DNA of 64,000 bases, taken from positions 62,001 through 126,000 of the forward strand of contig JARLGW010000012.1 in assembly GCA_031292565.1 (NCBI GenBank). Direction: 5' to 3'. Shown here one piece after another: positions 35,897 to 45,699 of this stretch; within the stretch, counting starts at the first letter, position 1; each line of letters starts with the position of its first letter. The position numbers and the translations under genes are program-made. Below the pieces are notes generated by a model. That model was not told the origin of the DNA. It was given only the letters and a program-made list of their open reading frames with translations, and did no database searches. This DNA comes from Paludibacteraceae bacterium. GTDB taxonomy: Bacteria; Bacteroidota; Bacteroidia; Bacteroidales; Paludibacteraceae.

Positions 35897-36868
35897 TTAT
35901 TCGGTGCAGTTTCGGCACATGTCAAACTGCTTTCTATCCATAAGAATTTGCCTCCTGAACAGGGAGGCTTTTTCATTATGCCATATTTCGGAGAATGACC
36001 GATCTTTTATATTTCCGAAACAATGTTCGCCCTTTTTATCGAAACTACAAGGCAATATTTCGCCATCCACGGAAATAACGGTCGCAGAGAATGCACGCCG
36101 GCAACGGTTGTGTATTTTCTTTTTCCGCTCATACAGGCCATCGGCTCCTTTGATGTATCGGGCATATTTTTCTTGAGCCGGAATCAGGCCGCTGCCGTTT
36201 TCAAAATCGTAAATTTGGGCGGTCTTGAGCGAGAGTTTGTTTACGCCGAGTTCTTTGGCCAGTTTCTTAATATCGGGTATTTGGTGTTCGTTGTGTTTCA
36301 GTACCAAAAATTGTATTTCCAGTTTCGGGGTGTTGGAGTGTAGCTTTTTCTTCCATTCCACCAGGTGTTTTATAGCCTGGGTGGCTTTATCCAACTGGCC
36401 ACCCACGCGGTATTTTTCATACGTTTCCTGCGTTGTGCCATCCACCGAAATGATGAGTTTGTTGAGTCCCGAGCGCACGGTTTGTTCGGCCACTTCGTTG
36501 TTAATAAGTTGGGCGTTTGTGGAGGTAGCAGTGTAGATATGGTTTTGGCGAGCCAGCTTCACAAAGTCTGCAAAGTGCGGGTGAATAAAAGGCTCTCCTT
36601 GAAAATAGAGCGTTAAGTAGAAGGTGTGAACTTTTATCTCGTTAATGATGTTAGAAAATAAGGTGAACGACATTAATTTTTTTTCCCTATTTAACGAGCC
36701 GTTCCCGGTTGGGCATTCGGGGCAGTGCAGGTTACAGTAACTAACGGGCTCTATAGAAACGGATAGGGGCAAGCCTATGGCAAATGGTTTTCTGAAAATA
36801 TAGGACAAAACAAATCCAAATATGATTTTGAATATATTCTTTGTTCGCGTATAGAATAAATATACCAT
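35897..36868 (-). CDS. Radical SAM/SPASM domain protein
   Basis: A 323-residue protein with the radical SAM cluster motif C45-x3-C49-x2-C52 in YCNLHCPECPTG, a barrel body (LIISVDGTTQETYEKYRVGG at about residue 134) and a C-terminal SPASM region with Cys-rich segments (NRCRRAF, ILPCSFDKKGEHCFGN, MCRNCTE) that would hold auxiliary Fe-S clusters. The enzyme modifies a peptide or protein or acts as an anaerobic sulfatase maturase-type oxidase; the substrate is not evident and no precursor peptide is visible near. It is an isolated gene on the minus strand. A near-consensus -7 box (one base off) lies at 36893-36900. Confidence 0.85.
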   Translation of the reverse strand: MVYLFYTRTKNIFKIIFGFVLSYIFRKPFAIGLPLSVSIEPVSYCNLHCPECPTGNGSLNREKKLMSFTLFSNIINEIKVHTFYLTLYFQGEPFIHPHFADFVKLARQNHIYTATSTNAQLINNEVAEQTVRSGLNKLIISVDGTTQETYEKYRVGGQLDKATQAIKHLVEWKKKLHSNTPKLEIQFLVLKHNEHQIPDIKKLAKELGVNKLSLKTAQIYDFENGSGLIPAQEKYARYIKGADGLYERKKKIHNRCRRAFSATVISVDGEILPCSFDKKGEHCFGNIKDRSFSEIWHNEKASLFRRQILMDRKQFDMCRNCTE

Positions 36869-37089
36869 GAATGGGTTATTTTTTATTAATTACAAATATC
36901 AGATAAATATCCGAATAAAATTTTCGAAGGTTAAAATTAATATAAATTAACTAAATTAGTTATTTTAAAGACATCTTTTTTTTATTTCGTGTAGGTTTTG
37001 TAATTATTTATTGTGATTTTTGTAAATTCTAAAATTGAAAGAAAGAAAAATTTTAATACGAATAATTTAAACTTAAAACTGTTATCTTT

Positions 37090-38784
37090 ATGAAAAAGCA
37101 TTTTTTATTAGCAATTGCTGCGCTTTTAATGGCTTTCTCTTTCATGTCTTGTAAAAAGATGGGCCCATTAGCAACCGATTACTTCAAGGTGGATCCACCG
37201 GTATTGGAAGCAAAGGCTGGAAAAGTTGAAGCAACTATCACGGGAACATTTCCTGAAAAATATTTCAAGAAAAAAGCAACTGTAACGATTACTCCGGTAT
37301 TAAAATACAACGGAACTGAAGAAAAACTTCAAACTGTTGCCTTCCAAGGTGAAAACGCAAAAGGAAACAACAAGAAGGTTAAATATCAATCAGGTGGTAC
37401 TTATACCCACAGAGTTTCATTTGATTTCAAACCGGGAATGGAAAAATCAGAACTTTATTTGCAATTTGAAGTTCAAGAAGGAAGTAAATCAAAATCTCTT
37501 CCCGAAGTTAAAATCGCAGATGGTATAAACTGTACTTACATGCTTGCCAAAGCTGAAAATCTTGATCCTGCTTTTGCATCAGACCAATTCCAACGTTCTA
37601 TCACGAACCAACAAGAAGCTGATATTAAATTCTTAATCAACAAAGCCGACATTCGTTCTACTGAATTGAAGAAAGATGAATTACTTGCTTTAACTAACAA
37701 ATTGAAAGAAGCAACTTCTAACCAAGGTTCAACAATAAAAGATGTCGAAATTTCAGGTTATGCTTCTCCCGAAGGTTCACTTAATACAAATACCAGTTTA
37801 GCTGAAAAACGTGAAAAAACAGCTGTTGAATATATCAACAAGCAAATGTCAAAATTCAAAGCTAAAGCTCAAGTTGATTCAAAATATACAGCTGAAGACT
37901 GGGATGGTTTCCAAAAATTAGTTTCTCAATCGTCTATCCAAGACAAAGAATTAATTCTTAGCGTATTATCTCAATTCTCTGATCCAGATCAACGCGAAAC
38001 AGAAATCCGCAAACTTTCTGCTGCATTTAAAGTGTTGGCAACCGATGTGTTACCACAACTTCGTCGTTCTAAACTGAAAGTTAGCTACGAAATTTCAGGT
38101 AAAACAGACGAACAACTTCTTGCTGCTGCAAAATCAAATCCAAGTTCATTGTCTGTAGAAGAATTGTTATTCACAGCAACATTGACAACCGACGTTAATA
38201 CTAAAGCTGATATTTATGCTAAAGCAGCCGAACTGTTTCCTAATGATTGGAGAACGATCAATAACCTTGGTGCAGCCAAATATTTACAAGGAAACACTGC
38301 CGAAGCTGAAAAGTTATTCTCTAAAGCTTTTGATATGAACTCTTCTGCAAAAGAAACAAACTTCAACTGGGGTGTGGTTCAATTGAAAAAGGGCGATGTA
38401 AAATTGGCAGAACAATTCCTTGGCAAATGTGCAGGTATGGGTGCTAAATTGGATGGTGCACTTGGTATCATTTACCTTTACAAAGGAGACTATGCCGCAG
38501 CTAACAAAGCCTTGGCTGAAGACAAAACCAACAATGCTGTAATTGCTAAATTAGTAGTTAAAGATGTAGCTTCTGCAACAACGATTTTGAAACAAGTTAA
38601 AAATCCTAACGCACTTACAAGCTATTTAAAAGCCATTGTAGCTGCTCGTACAGCCGACAAAGAAGGTGTATTCTCTAACTTGAAAGATGCAGCTAAAGAT
38701 CCTGAATTGAAGAAACGTGCTGGTGTTGATATTGAATTTGCTAAGTATAACACCGATCCTGCATTTAGCGGTATCGTTAAATAA
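37090..38784 (+). CDS. Lipoprotein with OmpA-like and TPR regions
   Basis: A 564-residue exported lipoprotein. Signal peptide ends at the lipobox FSFMSC, with lipidated C21. N-terminal beta-rich domain to about residue 150. An OmpA-like region follows at about 175-260, with VEISGYASPEGSLNTNTSLAEKREKTAVEYI (the peptidoglycan-binding YASPEG and L-x-x-x-R pattern). The C-terminal half has TPR-like helices (NNLGAAKYLQGNTAEAEKLFSKAFDMN and NWGVVQLKKGDVKLAEQF). It may link the outer membrane to peptidoglycan and scaffold proteins. Lys- and Ala-rich composition with uniform codon choice suggests high expression. No gene name is assigned; the architecture resembles Bacteroidales TPR lipoproteins of the outer membrane. 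It is followed by a strong terminator. Confidence 0.75.
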   Translation: MKKHFLLAIAALLMAFSFMSCKKMGPLATDYFKVDPPVLEAKAGKVEATITGTFPEKYFKKKATVTITPVLKYNGTEEKLQTVAFQGENAKGNNKKVKYQSGGTYTHRVSFDFKPGMEKSELYLQFEVQEGSKSKSLPEVKIADGINCTYMLAKAENLDPAFASDQFQRSITNQQEADIKFLINKADIRSTELKKDELLALTNKLKEATSNQGSTIKDVEISGYASPEGSLNTNTSLAEKREKTAVEYINKQMSKFKAKAQVDSKYTAEDWDGFQKLVSQSSIQDKELILSVLSQFSDPDQRETEIRKLSAAFKVLATDVLPQLRRSKLKVSYEISGKTDEQLLAAAKSNPSSLSVEELLFTATLTTDVNTKADIYAKAAELFPNDWRTINNLGAAKYLQGNTAEAEKLFSKAFDMNSSAKETNFNWGVVQLKKGDVKLAEQFLGKCAGMGAKLDGALGIIYLYKGDYAAANKALAEDKTNNAVIAKLVVKDVASATTILKQVKNPNALTSYLKAIVAARTADKEGVFSNLKDAAKDPELKKRAGVDIEFAKYNTDPAFSGIVK

Positions 38785-38812
38785 TAGTAGGCAGTAAAAT
38801 ACTATTCCCGGT

Positions 38813-38846
38813 AAAGTCCGATTCCCTCATGAGGGAATCGGACTTT
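38813..38846 (+). terminator. Terminator of the TPR lipoprotein gene
   Basis: A perfect 34-base palindrome (AAAGTCCGATTCCCTCA and its complement) ending in TTTTTC. It folds as a 15-base stem with a 4-base loop. Confidence 0.88.
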
Positions 38847-38922
38847 TTCTTTCTCAATACTCAAAAAATCACAAAAAAGTAGTGCTTCGCGGTTATACTT
38901 TTTTTATTACTAATTTTCGGGT

Positions 38923-38930
38923 TATATTTG
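38923..38930 (+). promoter_or_regulatory. -7 promoter box for rsfS-ftsH
   Basis: TATATTTG matches TAnnTTTG and lies 49 bases before the rsfS ATG at 38979. No clear -33 box is seen. Confidence 0.6.
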
Positions 38931-38978
38931 CATAATTTCCTAATCCGAAAATATCAAAATAAAAAAAATAAAAAAAGC

Positions 38979-39338
38979 ATGGTTGAAAACAAACAAATCG
39001 TTCAAATGATTGTTGAAGGAGTACAAGAGCTTAAAGGAAAAAAGATCGTTGTTGTGGATATGACAGGTCTTCACGAAAGAGCTTGCGATTACTTTGTCAT
39101 TTGCGAGGCCGATTCATCAACACATGTTGGTTCTATTGCCGATTCGATAAAAAATTATGTACAACAACAAATTGGTATTAAGCCTTTTGCCGTAGATGGC
39201 AGGGCAAATGCAGAATGGATAGCTTTCGATTATGGCCAGGTTTTTGCTCATGTTTTCCAATCCCCCATAAGGGCTTTTTACGATATAGAGCATCTGTGGG
39301 CAGATGCCGCCATCAATATCATTCCTGATTTGAACTAA
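38979..39338 (+). CDS. rsfS: Ribosomal silencing factor RsfS
   Basis: A 119-residue RsfS/Iojap protein that binds uL14 on the large subunit and keeps the subunits apart when nutrients are short. GKKIVVVDMTGLHERACDYFVICEADSSTHVGSIADSI and EWIAFDYGQVFAHVFQSPIRAFYDIEHLWAD carry the conserved family motifs. The ATG at 38979 is chosen because the earlier frame overlaps the -7 box region. ftsH begins 16 bases later and is likely co-transcribed. Confidence 0.95.
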   Translation: MVENKQIVQMIVEGVQELKGKKIVVVDMTGLHERACDYFVICEADSSTHVGSIADSIKNYVQQQIGIKPFAVDGRANAEWIAFDYGQVFAHVFQSPIRAFYDIEHLWADAAINIIPDLN

Positions 39339-39354
39339 AAAAGTAAATCCAAAA

Positions 39355-41379
39355 ATGGAAAAAGACAAAAAAAACAAACCGGATTTATTCGGTAAGAATG
39401 GTAACGGGAAAATATTCAAACCCAATCTGAATTGGTTGTTTGCTATCATCTTCTTCGTGTTAATCGCTGTTAACTTTTTAGGAGATGATGTAAATACAAA
39501 AACCGTTTCATATTCGCAGTTTGAGCAGTACATATCTACCAACGCCTTTGAAAAAGTAACCATTGTTACCAATAAAAATTTGGTAAAAGCAGATGTCAGA
39601 AAAGAGGCTATTCAAACCATCTTCAACAAGAAAGAATTAAAAAGCAGCCAAAAAGGCGTAGTCGAAACAAATATTCCTTCTGTTGACGAAACATCTAAAA
39701 TGCTTAAAGAAAGAGGATTTAAAGGCGATGTGAAATATGCCGAAGAAAACGATCTTTTCCAAACCATACTTATAAGCTTTGGCCCCATTATCCTCCTGGT
39801 TGTTTTATGGGTATTTTTAATGCGACGCATGGGCGGTGGTTCAGGCGGTGGCGGCGTGTTTAGCGTTGGGAAATCAAAAGCACAGCTTTTTGATAAGAAT
39901 AGCACAACCATTAAAATTACGTTTAAAGATGTTGCCGGTTTGGCCGAAGCCAAGCAGGAAATAGAAGAAATAGTGTCGTTCCTGAAAAACCCTTCAAAAT
40001 ATACCGAACTAGGAGGTAAAATTCCTAAGGGCGCACTTTTGGTAGGCCCTCCGGGAACAGGTAAAACCTTATTAGCCAAAGCTGTGGCAGGCGAAGCCGA
40101 TGTGCCGTTTTTCTCCATGTCCGGTTCCGACTTTGTGGAAATGTTTGTTGGGGTAGGAGCTTCGCGTGTACGCGATCTTTTTCGTCAGGCAAAGGAAAAA
40201 GCTCCTTGTATTATTTTCATTGACGAAATAGATGCCGTGGGTCGTGCCAGAGGGAAAAATCCAAATATGGGAGCTAACGATGAACGTGAAAACACATTGA
40301 ACCAGTTGCTTACCGAGATGGATGGTTTTGGTACAAACAGCGGGGTAATTATACTTGCAGCTACTAACCGTGCTGATATTTTGGATAAAGCATTGTTGCG
40401 TGCCGGTCGTTTTGACAGGCAGATACATGTGGGTCTTCCTGACATTCAGGAACGTAAGGAAATATTTAACGTGCACCTTCGTCCGCTTAAAATAGGGACG
40501 GATTTGGATGTAGATTTCTTGGCTAAACAAACTCCGGGCTTTTCGGGTGCAGACATTGCTAATGTTTGTAACGAATCGGCTTTAATAGCTGCCCGTAAAA
40601 ATAAGTCAGTGGTAGAGAAACAAGATTTCCTGGATGCGGTTGACCGTATTGTAGGTGGCCTTGAAAAACGAACCAAAATTATCACTACCGGCGAAAAGAA
40701 ATCCATAGCTTATCACGAAGCTGGACATGCCACTATTAGCTGGCTTATAGAATATGCCGCACCGCTGGTAAAAGTTACCATCGTACCTCGTGGTGAGGCC
40801 TTGGGGGCTGCATGGTATTTGCCGGAAGAACGCGTGCTTACAAATAGAGAACACATGCTGGACGAAATGTGTGCTACCCTTGGTGGTAGAGCGGCAGAAG
40901 AAGTTTTCTTCGGTACGCCATCCACAGGTGCTATTAGCGATTTGGAGCGCGTTACCAAGCGAGCTTACGCTATGGTTGCTTTCTTTGGCATGAGTAAGGA
41001 AATTTCCAACATCAGTTTTTATGATTCATCGGGAGCTAACGAGTATGGCTTCACAAAACCATATAGCGAAAAAACGGCTGAGTTGATTGATTCTGAAGCG
41101 AAGAAAATAGTTCAAGAGCAATACGAACGGGCGAAGAAAATTCTTATCGACCACCGTAAAGAGCATAATGAATTGGCAGGTCTGTTGATAGAGAAAGAAG
41201 TTATTTTTATCGAGGATTTGGAACGGGTTTTTGGAAAAAGACCGTGGACTTCCCGTGCCGACGAATTGCTCCTCGATAGCGAGGAAAGTGAGAAAAAAAT
41301 AAAGCCTGAAGAAGAAACAACAAACCTTGAAAATCCTGAATTGGAAAACACAGAAACAGAGCCATCGGCCGAAGCATAA
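39355..41379 (+). CDS. ftsH: ATP-dependent zinc metalloprotease FtsH
   Basis: A 674-residue membrane protease that degrades misfolded membrane proteins and short-lived regulators. TM1 is about residues 26-42 and TM2 about 137-156, with a periplasmic loop between. The AAA domain has Walker A GPPGTGKT (231-238), Walker B IIFIDEID (286-293) and the SRH ending GRFDRQ (351-356). The zinc protease motif is HEAGH (454-458). A Gly-rich linker (GGGSGGGG) follows TM2. The C-terminal tail is Glu-rich and variable. It sits after rsfS and before a LUD gene and the phospholipid genes. In other bacteria FtsH tunes lipid A and phospholipid synthesis, so the placement may be meaningful. Confidence 0.97.
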   Translation: MEKDKKNKPDLFGKNGNGKIFKPNLNWLFAIIFFVLIAVNFLGDDVNTKTVSYSQFEQYISTNAFEKVTIVTNKNLVKADVRKEAIQTIFNKKELKSSQKGVVETNIPSVDETSKMLKERGFKGDVKYAEENDLFQTILISFGPIILLVVLWVFLMRRMGGGSGGGGVFSVGKSKAQLFDKNSTTIKITFKDVAGLAEAKQEIEEIVSFLKNPSKYTELGGKIPKGALLVGPPGTGKTLLAKAVAGEADVPFFSMSGSDFVEMFVGVGASRVRDLFRQAKEKAPCIIFIDEIDAVGRARGKNPNMGANDERENTLNQLLTEMDGFGTNSGVIILAATNRADILDKALLRAGRFDRQIHVGLPDIQERKEIFNVHLRPLKIGTDLDVDFLAKQTPGFSGADIANVCNESALIAARKNKSVVEKQDFLDAVDRIVGGLEKRTKIITTGEKKSIAYHEAGHATISWLIEYAAPLVKVTIVPRGEALGAAWYLPEERVLTNREHMLDEMCATLGGRAAEEVFFGTPSTGAISDLERVTKRAYAMVAFFGMSKEISNISFYDSSGANEYGFTKPYSEKTAELIDSEAKKIVQEQYERAKKILIDHRKEHNELAGLLIEKEVIFIEDLERVFGKRPWTSRADELLLDSEESEKKIKPEEETTNLENPELENTETEPSAEA

Positions 41380-41412
41380 GCTTCTATAAATGAGTTTTGT
41401 TGATTTCAGATA

Positions 41413-42048
41413 ATGAATAATCCTACATCGAAAGACTATATTCTAGGTCGAATTAGAAAAACTAAAGGGAATAGGGAAAGTACAACTTTGCCTATTCCCA
41501 ATATGTCTTCTCCCATCTACAAACAGGTTTCCCCGTCTGCAGAGCTCTGTTTTAAAAATGAATTGGAGACCGTTTCCGGCCTTTGTACCATTTGTAATTC
41601 AAAGGCTCAATTGTTCAAAAGCCTTTCGGAATGGCTGGAAGAGAAAAATATTTCGATGCTTTTCTGCAAAGATGAAACCTTGAAAGCAGATCTTTCGCAA
41701 TACAATATTCCAAACACTTCCGATTCATCCCATTTTATACCAATGCAAGCAGCCCTTACAGGTTGCGAATATTTGGTTGCCCGCACCGGAAGCGTTGTAG
41801 TTTCTTCATGCGGAGCATCAGGCAGGCAATTGAATATATTCCCGCCTGTACACATTGTTATTGCGCGGAAGGATCAATTGGTGGATTACCCAGAAGATGC
41901 CCTGCTGGCATTAACCAAAAAATACAAAGAAAAAATACCGAGTATGATTTCTTTTGTAAGCGGGCCGAGCCGGACTGCCGATATAGAAAAGACCCTTGTG
42001 CTTGGTGCACACGGACCCAAAACGTTACATGTTTTTATCTATGAATAG
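41413..42048 (+). CDS. LUD domain protein (LutC-like)
   Basis: A 211-residue protein with an LUD fold (PSAELCFKNELETVSGLC, AALTGCEYLVARTGSVVVSS, SMISFVSGPSRTADIEKTLVLGAHGPKTLHVFI). LUD proteins are the LutC subunit of the LutABC-type lactate oxidase, or its YkgG homologues. Here the partner LutB-type gene is separated by three phospholipid genes (cdsA, psd, pssA); no LutA is seen in the window. A regulatory or assembly role in lactate utilisation is likely but unproven. Located 33 bases after ftsH. Confidence 0.85.
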   Translation: MNNPTSKDYILGRIRKTKGNRESTTLPIPNMSSPIYKQVSPSAELCFKNELETVSGLCTICNSKAQLFKSLSEWLEEKNISMLFCKDETLKADLSQYNIPNTSDSSHFIPMQAALTGCEYLVARTGSVVVSSCGASGRQLNIFPPVHIVIARKDQLVDYPEDALLALTKKYKEKIPSMISFVSGPSRTADIEKTLVLGAHGPKTLHVFIYE

Positions 42049-42063
42049 AAAAAATCCGATAAA

Positions 42064-42888
42064 ATGAAAAATATAGCACAACGATCAATTACCGGAACTG
42101 TTTTTGTTATCCTCTTAGTAGGATGTATCTTGTTTAATCAATATTCCTTTGGTGTTCTTTTCCTGATTATTTCGGGCTTAGGCGTTTTAGAGTTTAATAA
42201 ATTACTGAGTCATAAGTTCAGTTCTGCCGGGGTAAGCCCCCTGTTGGCAGCAGCATCGGGTTCGGTTTTATTTCTTAGCATTTTTCTTTTTGTGTCGGGC
42301 ACGGTCAGTTATCGTGTATTTGCATTGTACCCTCTCATTGTAATATTTGCTTTTATAGCCGAACTGTATAGGAAAAAGGAAAACCCGATTCTCAATTGGG
42401 CTCTGTTTGTATTGGGGCAAGTTTATATCGCACTTCCATTTGCTATGCTTAGTGCCATTGCTTTTGCTCAAGGGGCAGGTAAATATAACCCTATATTGCT
42501 CTTGGCTTTCTTTGTTACCGTTTGGGTGTACGATTCGGGAGCCTACCTCGTGGGAATGGCTTTAGGCAAACACCGTTTGTTCGAACGCATTTCTCCTAAA
42601 AAATCGTGGGAAGGATTTTTTGGCGGAGTTTTCTTTGCTTTAGCAGCGGCTTATGTATTTTCTTTGTTCGAGCCCTGCATGAATGTAATTCAATGGCTGG
42701 TTTTTTCCCTGCTTATAGTTATTTTTGGTACTTTTGGGGACTTAAGCGAATCATTGCTTAAACGTACGCTTGGAGTGAAGGATTCGGGCAATATTTTACC
42801 CGGACATGGGGGCATTTTGGATCGTTTCGACAGTATTTTGTTTGCATCGTTTATTATTACTATTTATCTACAATTTATATTTAACTAA
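42064..42888 (+). CDS. cdsA: Phosphatidate cytidylyltransferase
   Basis: A 274-residue membrane enzyme that makes CDP-diacylglycerol from phosphatidate and CTP. It has about seven or eight helices. The C-terminal signature ESLLKRTLGVKDSGNILPGHGGILDRFDSI fits the CdsA pattern (S-x-x-K-R-x4-K-D ... GHGG-x-x-DR). KKSWEGFFGG is also seen. It starts a CDP-DAG to phosphatidylethanolamine pathway together with psd and pssA downstream, separated by 18 bases from psd. Confidence 0.96.
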   Translation: MKNIAQRSITGTVFVILLVGCILFNQYSFGVLFLIISGLGVLEFNKLLSHKFSSAGVSPLLAAASGSVLFLSIFLFVSGTVSYRVFALYPLIVIFAFIAELYRKKENPILNWALFVLGQVYIALPFAMLSAIAFAQGAGKYNPILLLAFFVTVWVYDSGAYLVGMALGKHRLFERISPKKSWEGFFGGVFFALAAAYVFSLFEPCMNVIQWLVFSLLIVIFGTFGDLSESLLKRTLGVKDSGNILPGHGGILDRFDSILFASFIITIYLQFIFN

Positions 42889-42906
42889 TTTATCAATCTT
42901 TTCTCG

Positions 42907-43593
42907 ATGAAACGACTAAAAATTCACAAAGAAGGTAGAAATATCATTATTGTATTGTTATTATTTCTTTGCGTGATAAATGTATTTATTTATACCCAAT
43001 TTGATAAACCAATTGCGGTAGTTAATATTTGCATTTCCATTGTAGCCTTTTCTTTTTTCATTTTCTTTTTCAGAAATCCTTCACGAGAAACTGAGATTGA
43101 CGATCCTAGTTTAATTATCGCCCCTGCCGATGGCACTGTTGTGGTAATAGAACCAACGGATGAGCCTGAGTATTTTGGCGACAAAAGAATGCAGGTTTCC
43201 ATTTTCATGTCGGTGTTTAGCGTACATGCTAATTGGTACCCTATAGCCGGGTTGGTGAAATATGTAAAACATTATTCAGGCCGTCACATGGCTGCCTACT
43301 TGCCAAAATCGAGTACGGACAACGAACGCTCTACCATAGTAATTGAGTCGGAAGGAAAAACCGAAATATTAATGCGCCAAATAGCCGGAGCCTTGGCTCG
43401 CCGCATTGTAACGTATGCTCACATGGGTAAACATTGCCATGTGAACGAACACCTAGGGTTTATTAAGTTTGGTTCGAGGGTGGATTTGTTCTTACCTCTT
43501 GATAGTGAAATATATGTTCAAATTGGTGAAAAAACCGTTGGAAACGAAACTATAATTGCGCGCCTGAACGAAGAAGCAGAAACTACAAAATAA
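42907..43593 (+). CDS. psd: Phosphatidylserine decarboxylase family protein
   Basis: A 228-residue PSD of the short type. N-terminal membrane helices (about 13-30 and 40-56) are followed by RNPSRETEIDDPSLIIAPADGTVVVIE (about 56-82) and the self-cleavage site in FGSR (G189-S190); cleavage at Gly-Ser makes the pyruvoyl cofactor for decarboxylation of phosphatidylserine to phosphatidylethanolamine. SVFSVHANWYPIAG holds the catalytic His region. It overlaps pssA by one base (TAATG), indicating coupling, and forms the PS-to-PE branch of the operon. Confidence 0.95.
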   Translation: MKRLKIHKEGRNIIIVLLLFLCVINVFIYTQFDKPIAVVNICISIVAFSFFIFFFRNPSRETEIDDPSLIIAPADGTVVVIEPTDEPEYFGDKRMQVSIFMSVFSVHANWYPIAGLVKYVKHYSGRHMAAYLPKSSTDNERSTIVIESEGKTEILMRQIAGALARRIVTYAHMGKHCHVNEHLGFIKFGSRVDLFLPLDSEIYVQIGEKTVGNETIIARLNEEAETTK

Positions 43594-44297
43594 TGGAACG
43601 AATAAAAAAGAATATTGCCAATGCAGTTACCAGTCTGAATCTTGTTTCAGGCTGCTTATCTGTTGTTTATTCTTTTCAGCACGATTACACCACGGCTGTT
43701 TTCTTCCTCTTGCTGGCCTCTGTTTTCGATTTTGCGGATGGATTTGTAGCCAGGCTGCTGCATGCCCATTCACTGCTGGGAAAAGAATTAGATTCTTTGG
43801 GCGATATGGTTAGTTTCGGGGTAGCTCCGGGCATTATGCTGTTTACGTTTCTTACACCCATAAATAGCACCTTAGCCTACATAGCCTTTTTAATTCCTGT
43901 TTTTTCAGCTTATCGCCTGGCAAAATTTAATATTGATGTTAGGCAAACAAGTTCTTTTATCGGCTTGCCCACACCGGCCAATGCTATTTTTTGGATGTTC
44001 TTAATTAAAAACGTATCAGAAGAGTCTTCCCTTGTTTCTCGTATGAATTCTTTGTCAAACCTGATAATAATCAGCGTGTTGGTACTTCTGTTCTGTTTCC
44101 TTATGGTTTCAGAAATACCCATGTTTTCTTTAAAATTTAAAACCTTTACCTGGAAAGATAATAAGCTACGGTTTACATTCCTTTTATTGAGCCTTTTATT
44201 GATTGTGCTTTTCCAAACAAAAGCATTCCCGTTTATCATTGTTTTGTTCGTGGCAATATCTGTTGCCTCCAATATTTTTTCCAAGAAAAAATCTTAA
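43593..44297 (+). CDS. pssA: CDP-diacylglycerol-serine O-phosphatidyltransferase
   Basis: A 234-residue CDP-alcohol phosphatidyltransferase with about seven helices. The full motif is D46-x2-D49-G50-x2-A53-R54-x8-G63-x3-D67-x3-D71, the metal and CDP-binding site of this family. In context (cdsA, psd) it makes phosphatidylserine from CDP-DAG and serine. It overlaps psd by one base. Of the same family, phosphatidylglycerophosphate synthase is less likely given the neighbouring psd. Confidence 0.94.
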   Translation: MERIKKNIANAVTSLNLVSGCLSVVYSFQHDYTTAVFFLLLASVFDFADGFVARLLHAHSLLGKELDSLGDMVSFGVAPGIMLFTFLTPINSTLAYIAFLIPVFSAYRLAKFNIDVRQTSSFIGLPTPANAIFWMFLIKNVSEESSLVSRMNSLSNLIIISVLVLLFCFLMVSEIPMFSLKFKTFTWKDNKLRFTFLLLSLLLIVLFQTKAFPFIIVLFVAISVASNIFSKKKS

Positions 44298-44310
44298 CAA
44301 TACAATTAAG

Positions 44311-45699
44311 ATGTTAGCGCATTCAAAAAAATTCTCTCAAGATGCTCAACACATTGCCTTTGATTTGCGTCATAGGCAAACTATCAAATTCAATATCGGC
44401 AAATATAATGTGGCCGTTGCCAAAGGCCGCGAACGCTATCATGATTTACCCTTAGCCAAGCAAAGAGCTGCTTATCTTAAACGCTTGATGCTAGCCAATT
44501 GGGATACCTACTTGTGCGAATTTGAACAGAATGCCATTCATAATGGTATAGAGGTACTTTGGGCAAAAGATGCTGCCGAGGCAACAAAATATATCACTAA
44601 AATTTTGGCTGACAATGAGGCACGCCTGTTGGTGAAAAGTAAATCGATGACCACCGAGGAAATCGAACTCAACCCGACGGCTCAAGAAATTGGTTGCGAA
44701 TCGGTAGAAACCGATTTAGGCGAGTTTATCGTGCAGCTAGCCGGCGAAAAACCCTATCATATTGTAACCCCCGCCATGCATAAAAGCAAGGGGGATATTG
44801 CCAAGCTTTTCCACGAGAAATTTAATTTGCCCATAGACAGTACGCCCGAAGAAATGGCGAATTACGTTCGTGGCGTTTTGCGAGAGAAATACGTTAAAGC
44901 CGATGTTGGTGTTACCGGGGCTAATTTTCTGGTAGCCGATATTGGTGGGGTGGCTGTAACCGAGAATGAAGGAAATGGCATCATGTCCACCTCCTTCCCC
45001 AAGGTGCATATTGCCATTGCCGGTATCGAAAAAATAATTCCATCGGTAACCGATCTAGGCCTGTTCTGGCCTTTGCTGGCTGCTCATGGCACAGGTCAAC
45101 AAATTACAAATTATAACACCATCTTTACCGGCTCCCGAAAAAAGGATGAAGTGGATGGCCCGGAAAAAATGTATGTAATTCTGTTGGACAACGGACGAAC
45201 CACGCTGTATGGGGACGACGATTGCTTTGAAGCCTTGGCTTGTATCCGTTGTGGAGCTTGCTTAAACGAATGCCCCGTGTACAAAACAATTGGCGGTTAT
45301 ACCTACGACACCACATACAGTGGCCCCATCGGTTCGGTTATTACACCTTTTTATCGCGGGTTTAAAGAGTTTGGACATTTGAGTTTTGCCTCCTCGTTGT
45401 GTGGAGCTTGTGCGGATGTTTGCCCTGTAAAAGTACCGCTCCCGGCCTTATTACTCCAAAACAGGAAGAAGATAGTGGACGGCAATCTCCGTCCGGTACT
45501 TGAGCGTATCTCCATGAAAGGTTTTGAATTAATTAGCAGTAAAAGAATAGGATACGATTTGCTTCCGGCCGGATTTAAAAACCTTGTATTTGCACCATTT
45601 AACTATGTGATGTGGGGTCAGAAAAGAAAAATGCCTACATTTGCCAAAAATTCATTTTCTAAACAATATAGAAAAAAACATAAGGGTAAAAACTCATGA
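44311..45699 (+). CDS. lutB: LutB/LldF-type lactate utilisation iron-sulfur protein
   Basis: A 462-residue protein. The N-terminal part carries the LUD-like domain (GHIV-type motifs such as VGVTGANFLVADIGGVAVTENEGNG). The C-terminal ferredoxin domain has two 4Fe-4S motifs, CIRCGACLNECPVY and CGACADVCPVKVPLP. This is LutB of LutABC, an NAD-independent L-lactate dehydrogenase. The ATG at 44311 matches the family N-terminus better than an upstream in-frame start. Next in line after pssA (14 bases apart) and overlapping the FKBP gene by 4 bases. The matching LutC-like LUD gene lies upstream at 41413; no LutA is visible. Confidence 0.9.
   Translation: MLAHSKKFSQDAQHIAFDLRHRQTIKFNIGKYNVAVAKGRERYHDLPLAKQRAAYLKRLMLANWDTYLCEFEQNAIHNGIEVLWAKDAAEATKYITKILADNEARLLVKSKSMTTEEIELNPTAQEIGCESVETDLGEFIVQLAGEKPYHIVTPAMHKSKGDIAKLFHEKFNLPIDSTPEEMANYVRGVLREKYVKADVGVTGANFLVADIGGVAVTENEGNGIMSTSFPKVHIAIAGIEKIIPSVTDLGLFWPLLAAHGTGQQITNYNTIFTGSRKKDEVDGPEKMYVILLDNGRTTLYGDDDCFEALACIRCGACLNECPVYKTIGGYTYDTTYSGPIGSVITPFYRGFKEFGHLSFASSLCGACADVCPVKVPLPALLLQNRKKIVDGNLRPVLERISMKGFELISSKRIGYDLLPAGFKNLVFAPFNYVMWGQKRKMPTFAKNSFSKQYRKKHKGKNS

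Noticed and set aside
38979-45699. The rsfS-ftsH-lipid operon as a wholly new system
   Set aside because: Each gene belongs to a known family with a known housekeeping role; only the arrangement is notable.
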